Source: a virus. From it: DNA of 29,584 nucleotides. Below are positions 15,076 through 23,114 of this stretch, one piece after another. The notes under the pieces were generated by a model. The model saw only the letters and a program-made list of their open reading frames with translations, ran no database searches and was not told the origin of the DNA. A program made the translations under genes and the position numbers. The stretch spans positions 1-29,584 of IMG/VR virus record IMGVR_UViG_3300024327_000986. One strand, given 5' to 3'. Each line of letters begins with the position of its first letter. Positions within the stretch are counted from its first letter, which is position 1.

Positions 15076-15747
15076 TTATTTGTTTTCGATTAACACTTTT
15101 AAAATATTTGATTTGTCTTGCTTCTTAACTTCTCCTACTACTATCGGAGCTGCTCTATCAACTTCTTGTCCTTGTTTTTCAGCTGATACTCTTTTTTCAA
15201 AAGACTTTTTCTTTTCTTTACTAGTTGTCCCTGATCTTTTAATAACAAATGTCAGATCTGAAGGTGTTTGCGCTGTTTTGCCTTTTACACCTAGCGAAGG
15301 CTGTGTTATATGAATTAAACTTTTAAGAAGTATATGCAAAACTTTTTTTTCTTCACCTGTTAATTTCTTAAAATAGTTTTTTAACTCAATACTAACTTCT
15401 TTGTCTGTAAAAGAATGTGCAGCTCTAAATTGATTTAAATCATCAATAAGTTTTTCATAACTAGCAGCATCTGCAAGATTAATAGAAGATACTCTTTCTT
15501 CTTTTTCTTCATCTTGATCTAACTCTTTATCATCCATTACATCATCATCTTCTTTTTTGTCTTTGTTTCCTTTTATATCTTCTTTTGAATTACTTTTATT
15601 TTTAGCAACCAGCTTTGATCTTTTCATTTCGTCATAAAAAGAATCAGCATCCGACATTTTTTCTTCATACGGCACTTCAATATCTACATCTGAAGACTCG
15701 ATAATAACATCTTCAAACAAAGAAAACAAGTCTAATTTATTGCTCAT
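15076..15747 (-). CDS. Putative virion/scaffold-type acidic protein (223 aa)
   Basis: The N-terminus has two [L/I]-x-E sites, LFE|D (Glu12) and IIE|S (Glu17), then a highly acidic and lysine-rich low-complexity stretch (residues about 45-88). Residues 90-155 (for example DDLNQFRAAHSFTDKEVSIE and KNYFKKLTGEEKKVLHILLK) form a helical domain resembling a conserved small structural protein I recall from large marine phages. The C-terminus is basic. There is no signal peptide or enzyme motif. The acidic low-complexity part and processing sites fit a scaffold or internal head protein. The ATG lies within the end of the 59-residue gene upstream. Confidence 0.78.
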   Translation of the reverse strand: MSNKLDLFSLFEDVIIESSDVDIEVPYEEKMSDADSFYDEMKRSKLVAKNKSNSKEDIKGNKDKKEDDDVMDDKELDQDEEKEERVSSINLADAASYEKLIDDLNQFRAAHSFTDKEVSIELKNYFKKLTGEEKKVLHILLKSLIHITQPSLGVKGKTAQTPSDLTFVIKRSGTTSKEKKKSFEKRVSAEKQGQEVDRAAPIVVGEVKKQDKSNILKVLIENK

Positions 15748-15916
15748 TTTTTTGCTCCCATTTTATTTGATTTTGCCACCTTTCACGATAAAGCTCAGAT
15801 CTTCTTCTACGTCTTTCATCTTCTTCAATGACATCTTTTGGAGAATGTTTTTCTTCTAAGTACTTTTTGTTTCTCTTGGTGATATCATCGACAAATTTAT
15901 CAAATTCAAAACTCAT
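15737..15916 (-). CDS. Small Arg-rich hypothetical protein (59 aa)
   Basis: This was found by hand translation. ATG at 15914-15916 starts MSFEFDKFVDDITKRNKKYL, continues through EEDERRRRRSELYRERWQNQ and ends at TAA 15737-15739. It overlaps the upstream gene's stop by 11 bases and the downstream gene's start by 11, exactly the packing of its neighbours, and leaves no gap in the region. Arg/Glu-rich helices with WQNQIKW at the end are reminiscent of a small protein found in related-looking marine phages (from memory). The ribosome site is weak (GAGAAG). Confidence 0.65.
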   Translation of the reverse strand: MSFEFDKFVDDITKRNKKYLEEKHSPKDVIEEDERRRRRSELYRERWQNQIKWEQKNEQ

Positions 15917-16298
15917 TTTCTTCTCTTTCTATTGTTATGTTAACTAAATAATTATTATCTTTTTCTATACAGATTCTGCTAAAAGACAATTTATTGTTAA
16001 ACTTTCTTACAATTCTGCCGCTACTTTTAATATAAACTTCTTCTATCGGATAAACAAGCATATGCTCAACAATATTTGAACTGCAAAGAGCTTTTAATTT
16101 ATATCTGTTTTTTGTTTTTTTAATTTTTAATAAATCCATATTGAAAGAATTATTGTTTATAACTGCGTAAACCTGGATGCCTTCTACAGATTCAAAAGAA
16201 AGCCTTTCTTCAAGCTCTTTAGACAACAAAGACATTTTATCTGCTTCTTCTATTGCAGCTTTTAAATCATCTAAATCTAAACTATTTAAATCTTTCAT
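15906..16298 (-). CDS. Hypothetical protein (130 aa), probably conserved in large phages
   Basis: The start was set at the ATG at 16296-16298 (MKDLNSLDLDDLKAAIEEAD), one base after the upstream stop. The frame is open to an ATG at 16373, but those 25 extra codons would lie entirely inside the preceding gene. The first half is helical (LSKELEERLSFESVEGIQVY) and the second half beta-rich with basic patches. The order of an acidic helix followed by VYAVINNNSFN matches a family of unknown function I recall from T4-like marine phages. It ends in TGA overlapping the small Arg-rich gene. Confidence 0.72.
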   Translation of the reverse strand: MKDLNSLDLDDLKAAIEEADKMSLLSKELEERLSFESVEGIQVYAVINNNSFNMDLLKIKKTKNRYKLKALCSSNIVEHMLVYPIEEVYIKSSGRIVRKFNNKLSFSRICIEKDNNYLVNITIEREENEF

Positions 16299-16299
16299 G

Positions 16300-16659
16300 T
16301 TAATCTTCTTTGGCATAGTAATAAGAGACATCTTTTTTGATTTTGTCACAGTCTTCTTTGGCTTCAAACTCAATTTCAGATAATTCTGGTGACAAAGACC
16401 TTATAATTACAGCAACTACATCACCTCTGCATCGAAACTCAAGGTCAGCATCAGTTTCTCTGTTATATTTAATTAATTGTACAATAAATGCTTCTTTTGT
16501 CTTTCTCTCTTCAAATTTAAACTTTTTTCTCAAAGAGTTTTTCTCAATAAGCCATGTATTCTTTTTCGTCTTAAGCGGCATTTCAAAAGAGTCACCAACA
16601 GGTTGTATTATTGTTTTTTTATCTGAAAGATAATTTTCCATTAGATTTTGTAACATCAT
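16300..16659 (-). CDS. Pterin-4a-carbinolamine dehydratase-like fold protein (119 aa)
   Basis: Residues 35-105 follow the pattern of the PCD/DCoH family: Trp36, then L-x-K-x-F-x-F (43-49), a helix KEAFIVQLIKY (56-66), ETDADLEF at 68-75 in the place of the usual HHP, a strand with RGDVVAVIIRS (79-88), then SEIEFEAKEDCDKI (94-107). The HHP histidines used for catalysis are replaced by Ala-Asp-Leu-type residues, so enzymatic activity is unlikely. Members of this fold also act as dimerisation or regulatory proteins. The match is by pattern and by recollection that similar small proteins exist in large phages. It could instead be an unrelated alpha/beta protein. The gene starts four bases after its upstream neighbour. 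Confidence 0.72.
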   Translation of the reverse strand: MMLQNLMENYLSDKKTIIQPVGDSFEMPLKTKKNTWLIEKNSLRKKFKFEERKTKEAFIVQLIKYNRETDADLEFRCRGDVVAVIIRSLSPELSEIEFEAKEDCDKIKKDVSYYYAKED

Positions 16660-16663
16660 TATA

Positions 16664-19600
16664 TTAAACCATAGGACTTACATTTTTAATGCTAGTTGTT
16701 ATTGTTTTGTCATCACCCGACTCAGGATCAGCAAAAATAATAGTTATTGTACTCTTACTTGGTTCTATGTCAATCTTATTATCTTTATATACAAGATTTA
16801 CATCGTCAATTTCTGCTGCAATGCTCTTGCCAGAATCAGGATTGTTGTATATAACTTCTAAAAGACTATCATCTTCTAAGTAAGAATAGTCTGTATACAT
16901 TTCTTTTCTTGCTTTAGCCATGTCAGACGTATAAGTCCCAACATCTTTTAGTCCTTCTCTACCAGTTATTTCTTTGTAGGCTTTAAACAAATAAGGTGCA
17001 CCTTTTATAGACTCTGGTTTTCCTTTATCAATTGGACTTTCACTACCCATGCCATGTGTAATTCCCTTGATTTCTGTAGGATTTCCTAGCGCAGTTGAAG
17101 GATTTTTCATGACATCAGAGTAATATTCTCTAAGCATTGCAGATTTAACAAACATCAGTTGATAAAAGTCATCACTTTTGCCTGAAATGTATTTTTTAAA
17201 TGTATTCATATCTTCTTCTGCTAAAACGCTTAGACTTTCCCAGACAGAACCGATTACACCGTTTTTATCTAAGCAGTCATTCATAAGCTTTTCAATATCA
17301 GATTCATCAAAGTTACTTAAAGAAATACCTTTTCCACTTGCATTATATTTTTCAATAACTTTTGGCATTTTTTCTATGAAATAATCTTTTCTTTGATTAA
17401 GCTCAACATCAGGTTTATTGATTACGTTACCTTTTTCTTTAATGCCTGTTCTTCCCATAACCCAATATATAATTGGATTAAATAAATCTTTTCCTTGATC
17501 TTTCTTTACTTGACGTGATTGTTGTCCTATTTGAAGATCTTTTCCAATATTTAAGTTTGAATAGTTAAAATCAAAGTATTCTTTGACAGCATATGCTAAT
17601 TGTGCTTCTGCTTTGTTCCATATGTTGTTTGCATAAAAATCTTTTAAAAACCAAGTTGTAAATACTCTATATGAAGTCATTCCCATAATCATCTCGTTCA
17701 TATCTTCAATATCATCTTCGTCAAATAATTGACCCATCTTGTTTTCAAGCGCGTAAGCTGACTGAGAAAAATAGTCTCTCATAACTTCAGGATTAGTTAA
17801 AAGTCTTTCAATTTCCAAGAAAGCTTTTTTAGCACTTTCATCTTCACTTGAAATTTGTGTATCTCTTGAAACAACCTCATCCACGAAATTAAGACTTCTA
17901 ATTGCGTCAATATATTTATTTCCTAAGACAGCATATATCTCTGATTTTTTTTCAACGTCTGTGTTGAAAAACAAAGCTTTAAACCATGCTTTAATCATGT
18001 CTTGTCTAACTGCATTTGAGTCTTTGAAACCCCCTTGTGAAAGATTTGCTATGTCTCTTTGACTTAACGCTTTATCAAAGTCAAAGCCGTCTTGCCCATA
18101 TTTTGACCATTCCTCTTTAGATAATCTTCCAGTTTCAACGTCTAACTCGTCTAAATCGTAAGCAACATCAAGCATCTTTTCGTATTCTGCTCTTTTTGTT
18201 TCTGTAAAGTCTGATTGCAATGTAATATTTTTGTAAGTGTCAAGCCACCTATTTGCGTTATCTAAAGATTTTTTCTGCCTTTCATCTAATTCTTCACCTC
18301 TTGATTTTTTTGCTTCAAAAGCAGTAACTACTTTATTAGCAAATGCGTGCTTCTTTATAAAGTCAAGAGCTACTCGAGGTTTAACCTTTCTTATATCTCT
18401 ATTCTTAAGATATTCTCTTTCCAATTCAGACTTCTTTGCAGAATACACAGCTGCTTGCTCAGCGGTCGCATAGATATATTCATCAGATTCATCTTTACCT
18501 CCAGCAATCATTTCTTCTCTATCTTCACTCCACTGCTTATATTTGTAGTCATACAAGTCTTCAAGATAAAGCTTGAGTTCCTCACCAGACATATATTCTG
18601 GCTCGTTCGCACTTGGGTTTTCTGGATACTGACTTCTTAATAACGCTAAGAAACTTTCAACATTACTTCTTTGAGAACCAGCTGCTTCCTTTAGTAGCTT
18701 TATTAATTCTGTCTCGCTCGGACCATGATCAGATGACAATGATATGATGTCTTCGTTATTTCCAATATTTTGAATTAAAGCCGTAAGCTTAACTTTAATT
18801 ATATTTTTTTCATCTTGATCTAAATCACTTGGTGAAGACGTAAATCTTTCCTTGTTCTTTTTTAGACTTTGCTTTTTCATTGCAGCAATTTCGCTATTTA
18901 TAAATTTTTGCTGTATGTTTAAATAAAAGAATGTCTGCTGAATAATGTCTAATTTTCTCATTGCAGCATTTATATCTGATTGTTCATAATTGTCTTCAAA
19001 AATTAATTTATATTTTGAAATTATTGAAAGTTTGTCTTCTTTTGAAACTTCTTCTAAATTTTCTCCAATATGTTTATAATGCCCACCACTAAAGCTTTTT
19101 ACAGCATCACTTCTTGCTGCAACCTTTGCAGCTTGAACAGCTTCAGCTTCTGTTGTAGGTAAATAAAAATTAAGCTCATCTCTAATAAAAGGAATGTTTT
19201 CTTTTTTAAGAAGCCAATCATAATGATCAAAAATAGCTTTAAGCTTTCTGTTATACTTCATACCCCTTTCAGGCTTGATAGACTCCATCTCTTCTTGAGA
19301 AATTCCGCTATATTGACTTTTATCTTTGGATCCTAAACTGGCTTTTTTTGGGGTCGATTTTTTTGGAGTATTATCTGATTTACGTGTAAGCTTAGATGGT
19401 TCTTTATCTGTAGGCAAAGGAGATAAAAATTCGCTTGCATCAAACGTGTTTTTATTGTCATTTGACTCAAATAAAATATTTATATCATTTGAAATTGCAA
19501 ACTCAAGTGCTTCTTTTAGCTTGTTATCTAATTTTGATTTAAAAGAACCAAGATTAATTGCAGAAGTTAGTTCTTCAAAAAGATAGTCTTCTCTCGAGCT

Positions 19601-19888
19601 GTTTACTAAATTATTATATTCTTTTAAAACTTTAACAATTTTTTTTGCGTTTTTCTTGTTTAACTTTCTTAAAGACTTTTCGAGCAAAGTCTCAATATTT
19701 TCTTCTTTGGGTAGCGTGCCATTTGTATTAAACAAAGCGTTTATAAAACACAAAGATTCTGAAACTAAATCAGAATCTTTGCTAATTCCAATACCAGAAA
19801 GTGCTGATAATAGCAAGTATTTTCTTCTAAAAGATGAAGTTTTATTTTCCAACAGTCTATTAAGACGATATGATGTGTTGTTACTCAT
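16664..19888 (-). CDS. Large putative virion protein (1074 aa)
   Basis: The function is not recognised. The N-terminus MSNNTSYRLNRLLENKTSSF carries LLE|N (Glu14). A second candidate cut, ILFE|SND (Glu141), precedes a Ser/Pro/Lys-rich linker (about 150-195), so an N-terminal 141-residue helical domain could be removed. The central 700 residues are helical with many aromatics (WFLKDFYANNIWNKAEAQLA), and the last 60 residues look like beta strands (STITIIFADPESGDDKTITT). There is no membrane segment or catalytic motif. It follows the 138-residue gene with no gap and precedes small proteins with related N-termini. A large internal or baseplate-type structural protein is plausible but unproven. 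Confidence 0.82.
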   Translation of the reverse strand: MSNNTSYRLNRLLENKTSSFRRKYLLLSALSGIGISKDSDLVSESLCFINALFNTNGTLPKEENIETLLEKSLRKLNKKNAKKIVKVLKEYNNLVNSSREDYLFEELTSAINLGSFKSKLDNKLKEALEFAISNDINILFESNDNKNTFDASEFLSPLPTDKEPSKLTRKSDNTPKKSTPKKASLGSKDKSQYSGISQEEMESIKPERGMKYNRKLKAIFDHYDWLLKKENIPFIRDELNFYLPTTEAEAVQAAKVAARSDAVKSFSGGHYKHIGENLEEVSKEDKLSIISKYKLIFEDNYEQSDINAAMRKLDIIQQTFFYLNIQQKFINSEIAAMKKQSLKKNKERFTSSPSDLDQDEKNIIKVKLTALIQNIGNNEDIISLSSDHGPSETELIKLLKEAAGSQRSNVESFLALLRSQYPENPSANEPEYMSGEELKLYLEDLYDYKYKQWSEDREEMIAGGKDESDEYIYATAEQAAVYSAKKSELEREYLKNRDIRKVKPRVALDFIKKHAFANKVVTAFEAKKSRGEELDERQKKSLDNANRWLDTYKNITLQSDFTETKRAEYEKMLDVAYDLDELDVETGRLSKEEWSKYGQDGFDFDKALSQRDIANLSQGGFKDSNAVRQDMIKAWFKALFFNTDVEKKSEIYAVLGNKYIDAIRSLNFVDEVVSRDTQISSEDESAKKAFLEIERLLTNPEVMRDYFSQSAYALENKMGQLFDEDDIEDMNEMIMGMTSYRVFTTWFLKDFYANNIWNKAEAQLAYAVKEYFDFNYSNLNIGKDLQIGQQSRQVKKDQGKDLFNPIIYWVMGRTGIKEKGNVINKPDVELNQRKDYFIEKMPKVIEKYNASGKGISLSNFDESDIEKLMNDCLDKNGVIGSVWESLSVLAEEDMNTFKKYISGKSDDFYQLMFVKSAMLREYYSDVMKNPSTALGNPTEIKGITHGMGSESPIDKGKPESIKGAPYLFKAYKEITGREGLKDVGTYTSDMAKARKEMYTDYSYLEDDSLLEVIYNNPDSGKSIAAEIDDVNLVYKDNKIDIEPSKSTITIIFADPESGDDKTITTSIKNVSPMV

Positions 19889-20305
19889 TTAAGATTCTTT
19901 CACTTTCTGTATAATTTTCTTTAAGTTTTTCCAGACCATTTTAGCTTTTTTAGAATTGATATCATTCTTATGCTGAATTAGAATTGTATTTGATGATTTT
20001 ATAAGTTCATCAAAACCTCCAGGCTCATATTCTTCATCGTCCAGATAATCATGATCAATTCTTTCTGTAGAAACAATAGGCATAACCTCTGAGGGTTTTA
20101 TGGGCTTATCATCTACATCTTCTTCCCAAGATTTCTGGTATTCGCCGTCACCATCGATCATAGGTCCATGACTGTTTTTTCCTTTTGTTGAATTTTTATC
20201 GCTTATAGTTGAGTCGTACTCAGGTGAGTAACTTACCTCATTTATACTATTTTCAAACAATAAAGATTCTGCTAATTGTCTAAAATCTTTAACCTTAATC
20301 TTCAT
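19889..20305 (-). CDS. Putative virion protein (138 aa) with processing motif
   Basis: The function is not recognised. The first 20 residues (MKIKVKDFRQLAESLLFENS) contain two [L/I]-x-E sites: LAE|S (Glu13) and LFE|N (Glu18). The middle is acidic and low-complexity (GEYQKSWEEDVDDKP, DYLDDEEYEPGG) and the C-terminal 40 residues are a lysine-rich helix. AGGA precedes the ATG. A TATAAATA octamer lies 15 bases upstream of the start; if it is a late promoter the leader would be only about 9 bases. Confidence 0.74.
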   Translation of the reverse strand: MKIKVKDFRQLAESLLFENSINEVSYSPEYDSTISDKNSTKGKNSHGPMIDGDGEYQKSWEEDVDDKPIKPSEVMPIVSTERIDHDYLDDEEYEPGGFDELIKSSNTILIQHKNDINSKKAKMVWKNLKKIIQKVKES

Positions 20306-20319
20306 TATGCAATCCTGAT

Positions 20320-20327
20320 TATTTATA
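20320..20327 (-). promoter_or_regulatory. TATAAATA octamer upstream of the 138-aa gene
   Basis: An exact T4-late-type octamer lies in the 48-base intergenic gap at 20306-20353. The predicted start of transcription would fall in the AGGA ribosome site, leaving too short a leader, which weakens the call. The gap is one of very few untranslated stretches in this part of the window. Confidence 0.22.
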
Positions 20328-20353
20328 ATACTTAATTATTAGGAAATTAATGT

Positions 20354-20809
20354 TTAATGAAAAACTTTCTTTTTTTTCTCATCTAAAGATTTATCATCTT
20401 CAGAAACTTCTTCGAAAAGGTCGTCATACAATTCTTCTTTAACATGTTCTTCTTCTTTTAAAGATGTCATATTATTTTTAAGATTATCGTATCCTACTAA
20501 AACAACTTTACCGTTTAATACATAATTTATTACACTATAAAGTTCTGTGATTGCATTTGTAATTAGTCCTATGTCGTTTGAATAATTTTTCCTATAAGCT
20601 TCAAACGTTGAAATATAAGTTATTATTTCTTTAGAAAGACTTTTTTGCTCTTCTGACGCAATTGCTATTGTTTCTATATCTTTTTTTAAAATTAAAATTT
20701 CTTTTCTTAATTGTGAGTTTTCTTCAATGATGTCATCAATTAAAGATATTTTTTCACAATATTCTTCAAACTTACTTTTTAAATGGCGAATTTTTTTCGA
20801 TAGCATCAT
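20354..20809 (-). CDS. Coiled-coil hypothetical protein (151 aa)
   Basis: Residues about 5-60 have heptad-like hydrophobic spacing (KIRHLKSKFEEYCEKISLID, then ENSQLRKEILILKKDIE), a likely coiled coil. A central helical section (FEAYRKNYSNDIGLITNAIT) and a strongly acidic/lysine C-terminus (LFEEVSEDDKSLDEKKKK) follow. The ATG-ATG start has AAGAG six bases upstream and overlaps the RHH-like gene by 38 bases. No family recognised; a tail- or head-assembly helper is one possibility. Confidence 0.76.
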   Translation of the reverse strand: MMLSKKIRHLKSKFEEYCEKISLIDDIIEENSQLRKEILILKKDIETIAIASEEQKSLSKEIITYISTFEAYRKNYSNDIGLITNAITELYSVINYVLNGKVVLVGYDNLKNNMTSLKEEEHVKEELYDDLFEEVSEDDKSLDEKKKKVFH

Positions 20810-21068
20810 AAAGCTCTTTCGTGTCTATATTTTTTAATTTAGAAAGTTTTTCATCCTTTAAATTGCTGACTTTTTCTTCAACTAAAGAATGAATATGAGA
20901 ATCACCATTTATAAATGACTCTGCCATCAAACAAAAAAACTTTTGCATCGATAATTCTTTTAAAAACAAATTAGCTCTAAGCTTCTTGTGAATCATTCCG
21001 GGCAATTCGATATGAATAGTTTTGTTATTAATAATTTTAGCTGTAATTTGTTTTTCATTTAAAGACAT
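20772..21068 (-). CDS. Small ribbon-helix-helix-like phage protein (98 aa)
   Basis: Residues about 15-55 (KTIHIELPGMIHKKLRANLF, then KELSMQKFFCLMAESFINGD) follow the RHH layout: a beta strand with alternating residues ending in LP, helix one, a turn with S-M-Q, then helix two. This is the pattern of Arc/MetJ/CopG-type DNA-binding dimers. A C-terminal charged helix follows (LKNIDTKELYDAIEKNSPF). The ATG overlaps the stop of the acidic protein gene (TAATG), with AGGAAAG upstream. In this neighbourhood it could be a regulator or a structural adaptor. The fold assignment is by eye. Confidence 0.74.
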   Translation of the reverse strand: MSLNEKQITAKIINNKTIHIELPGMIHKKLRANLFLKELSMQKFFCLMAESFINGDSHIHSLVEEKVSNLKDEKLSKLKNIDTKELYDAIEKNSPFKK

Positions 21069-21871
21069 TATGACTTTCCTGCAGATGACGCTCCTACTGC
21101 TGCATTATATTTAGTTGGCTTCTCTTGTATACCTATTTGAGAACTAGGATCTATTTTTTCAAGCTTTTTATTTAGAGAAGCTTTAAATTGCTTTATAATG
21201 TCTGCAGCTTTACTAACATCAGCTGTTCTTGCAATATCTTTAACAAATTTATCATAAATAATTTCACTTTTTTTATAGAAGTTGTCAAATTTTACTATTT
21301 GATGTAACGCATCTTCAGCTGCTGCCTCCGGATCAATTTCTGCGCCAAGAGGTTCTTGAGATCTTGCTTTAAATGACTTGTCTTCTAAATCTTTTATTTT
21401 TTCTTCGTAGTCTTGCAACACATCTTCAATTTCAGAAGTTGCATCTTCTTCGTTTTCTTTTTCTTCAAACAGCATGAAAGAAGAAATATTTGTAGACCTT
21501 GCGTAATGTGACAAATCCAAAGCACCAACTACAGCGTCAGCTGCAATTTTTGACCTTTTATTATTTATTCTATCTATTTCACGATCGTTTCGCGCTATCG
21601 AAAATAGTTTTTCTCGTATTTCTTGGTTAGGATCTTCTTCTTCTTTCTCTTCGTCATCTCCTAACGATTCTAACGGATCGTTTTCGCCTTCATCACCCCC
21701 GATTGACGATAATTCATCTTCATCACTGTTTTCTTCGTCTCCAAAATCAGCGTCAAATGGATCATCAACATCATCGCTAGAAGATTTTTCTTCTTTTTCT
21801 TCTAACAACAATGATAAAGACAAACTACCATGTTTAGACAAAGATTTACTTACTAAATTTGAAAATTTCAT
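21068..21871 (-). CDS. Highly acidic putative scaffold or internal head protein (267 aa)
   Basis: The first 25 residues are Ser/Leu-rich (NLVSKSLSKHGSLSLSLLLE) and end with LLE|E (Glu24), then a long Asp/Glu/Ser stretch to about residue 85 and helices with EEKIKDLEDKSFKARSQEP. The tail is Ala/Ser-rich (AAVGASSAGKS). No domain was recognised. Extreme acidity, low complexity and a processing-like N-terminus beside the SOD gene fit a scaffold or internal core protein, as in T4 heads. The TAATG overlap with the next gene implies coupled expression. The role is inferred from composition. Confidence 0.78.
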   Translation of the reverse strand: MKFSNLVSKSLSKHGSLSLSLLLEEKEEKSSSDDVDDPFDADFGDEENSDEDELSSIGGDEGENDPLESLGDDEEKEEEDPNQEIREKLFSIARNDREIDRINNKRSKIAADAVVGALDLSHYARSTNISSFMLFEEKENEEDATSEIEDVLQDYEEKIKDLEDKSFKARSQEPLGAEIDPEAAAEDALHQIVKFDNFYKKSEIIYDKFVKDIARTADVSKAADIIKQFKASLNKKLEKIDPSSQIGIQEKPTKYNAAVGASSAGKS

Positions 21872-21875
21872 GTTA

Positions 21876-22613
21876 TTACCCTAAGATCTTAGATATTTTT
21901 TCTGTTTTTTTAATACGATTTTCGATAACTTCCCAGTTTAGTTCTTTCATCATACCGTAGACGTATGTTTTTCTATCTTTGAGATAGTCTCTATAGTAAC
22001 TATGTTCCCAACAATCCATTACAATTACAGGCATCATGCCTATCATAACATTTAAGCTATGCAAATCTATTACTGTGTTCATGTACCTCTTAAGATAAGG
22101 ATTGTAAAAAGTAACGCACCAGCCATTCCTTGCAGACAAACAGCATGCTACAAAGTCTTCTTGCCATTTGTCAAAAGTCCCAAAGTCTCTTGTCAACTTC
22201 ATATAAGAAAGAGAATCCATGTTAACTTGACTATTTAAATCACTTATATTTTCAAAGTACAAACCGTGCAAAAAAGCTGCGTTATGGTTGTAAGACTCAT
22301 CAACTTTTAATCCTCTAAATTCTGAATGGTTTAAGTTTGCAGCAGACTTATCTACACCGTCAATTTTTGCTGATACTTTATTAAGTGTTTCTATATAACT
22401 TTCTAAAAGTTCTTGATGTGACTTTTTTGTTTTCTCTGATAAAAGCTCTGTTTTTAAATCAAATTTTCCTGCTTGCGTAACATAAGCTTCACTAATAACA
22501 TCTTCGTTAACGACGTTACTTTTGTTTTTACTGTTATTGATTTCTTGTTGTATTAATCCACTTTCTTTTAAAGTTTCTGCTACAGCATTTTTAATAATTT
22601 CGTTTATGTTCAT
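21876..22613 (-). CDS. Fe/Mn superoxide dismutase, all four metal ligands present, virion-type N-terminus
   Basis: This 245-residue protein belongs to the Fe/Mn SOD family (superoxide to H2O2 and O2). The alpha-hairpin domain has KSHQELLESYIETLN with His66, then YNHNAAFLHGLYFEN with His116. The alpha/beta domain has NGWCVTFYNPYLKRYMNTVI and VIVMDCWEHSYYRDYLKDR with Asp200 and His204, the signature D-x-W-E-H-x-Y-Y. All four ligands are therefore present. An extra N-terminus of about 50 residues carries VISE|AY (Glu42), a [L/I]-x-E|A site like the processed virion proteins, and no signal peptide. The gene overlaps its upstream neighbour (TAATG). Family and ligands are firm; packaging in the capsid and metal choice are inference. 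Confidence 0.93.
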   Translation of the reverse strand: MNINEIIKNAVAETLKESGLIQQEINNSKNKSNVVNEDVISEAYVTQAGKFDLKTELLSEKTKKSHQELLESYIETLNKVSAKIDGVDKSAANLNHSEFRGLKVDESYNHNAAFLHGLYFENISDLNSQVNMDSLSYMKLTRDFGTFDKWQEDFVACCLSARNGWCVTFYNPYLKRYMNTVIDLHSLNVMIGMMPVIVMDCWEHSYYRDYLKDRKTYVYGMMKELNWEVIENRIKKTEKISKILG

Positions 22614-23104
22614 TATTGTATCTCAAATCTATTTTTAAATTCATTACTTGGTATTAATATATATTTTCTTGGAGGAAGTTTAATACCTTGTTCTTTACTG
22701 CTATCTTTATCTTCACTCGATAAAAGTTCAAGTTGATCGAAATTATTGTCTACAGGAGAAATTTCTCTTCCTCTATCTCCAACTCTACTAATAAATTCTA
22801 TCTCGCCAGCCTCATCATAGTCAGACTCAACCATAGGAGAATCAGCACCTTTACTATACGCTGCAGCTCTAAACTCATCAGGTAAAAAAAGTTTAAAGAA
22901 TTCTTCACCATTTTTCTTTACAATAGAATGAAAAATATACTCACCACCACCCTTTTTTTCTCTCACTTTTAAATTTTCCGCATCAAACCAAACATCAGTA
23001 CCATAGCTTGTTTCACGCGGCACTTCCTCTTTTAAAAAATGTACAATTCTCTTTTCATACTCTTCTTTAAGAATCTTCTTCATTACACTATTTGTCAACT
23101 TCAT
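22613..23104 (-). CDS. Hypothetical protein (163 aa) with virion-type N-terminus
   Basis: The first 27 residues (SVMKKILKEEYEKRIVHFLK from residue 6) are a basic amphipathic helix with LKE|E-type sites, followed by EEVPRETSYG. The rest is mixed, beta-leaning in the middle (GGGEYIFHSIVKKNGEEFFK), and acidic, with a final basic strand (RKYILIPSNEFKNRFEIQ). The AGGG ribosome site precedes the ATG. The gene overlaps the SOD start by one base (TAATG), so it and SOD are likely expressed together. No family recognised. Confidence 0.76.
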   Translation of the reverse strand: MKLTNSVMKKILKEEYEKRIVHFLKEEVPRETSYGTDVWFDAENLKVREKKGGGEYIFHSIVKKNGEEFFKLFLPDEFRAAAYSKGADSPMVESDYDEAGEIEFISRVGDRGREISPVDNNFDQLELLSSEDKDSSKEQGIKLPPRKYILIPSNEFKNRFEIQ

Positions 23105-23114
23105 ATTTCAAACC

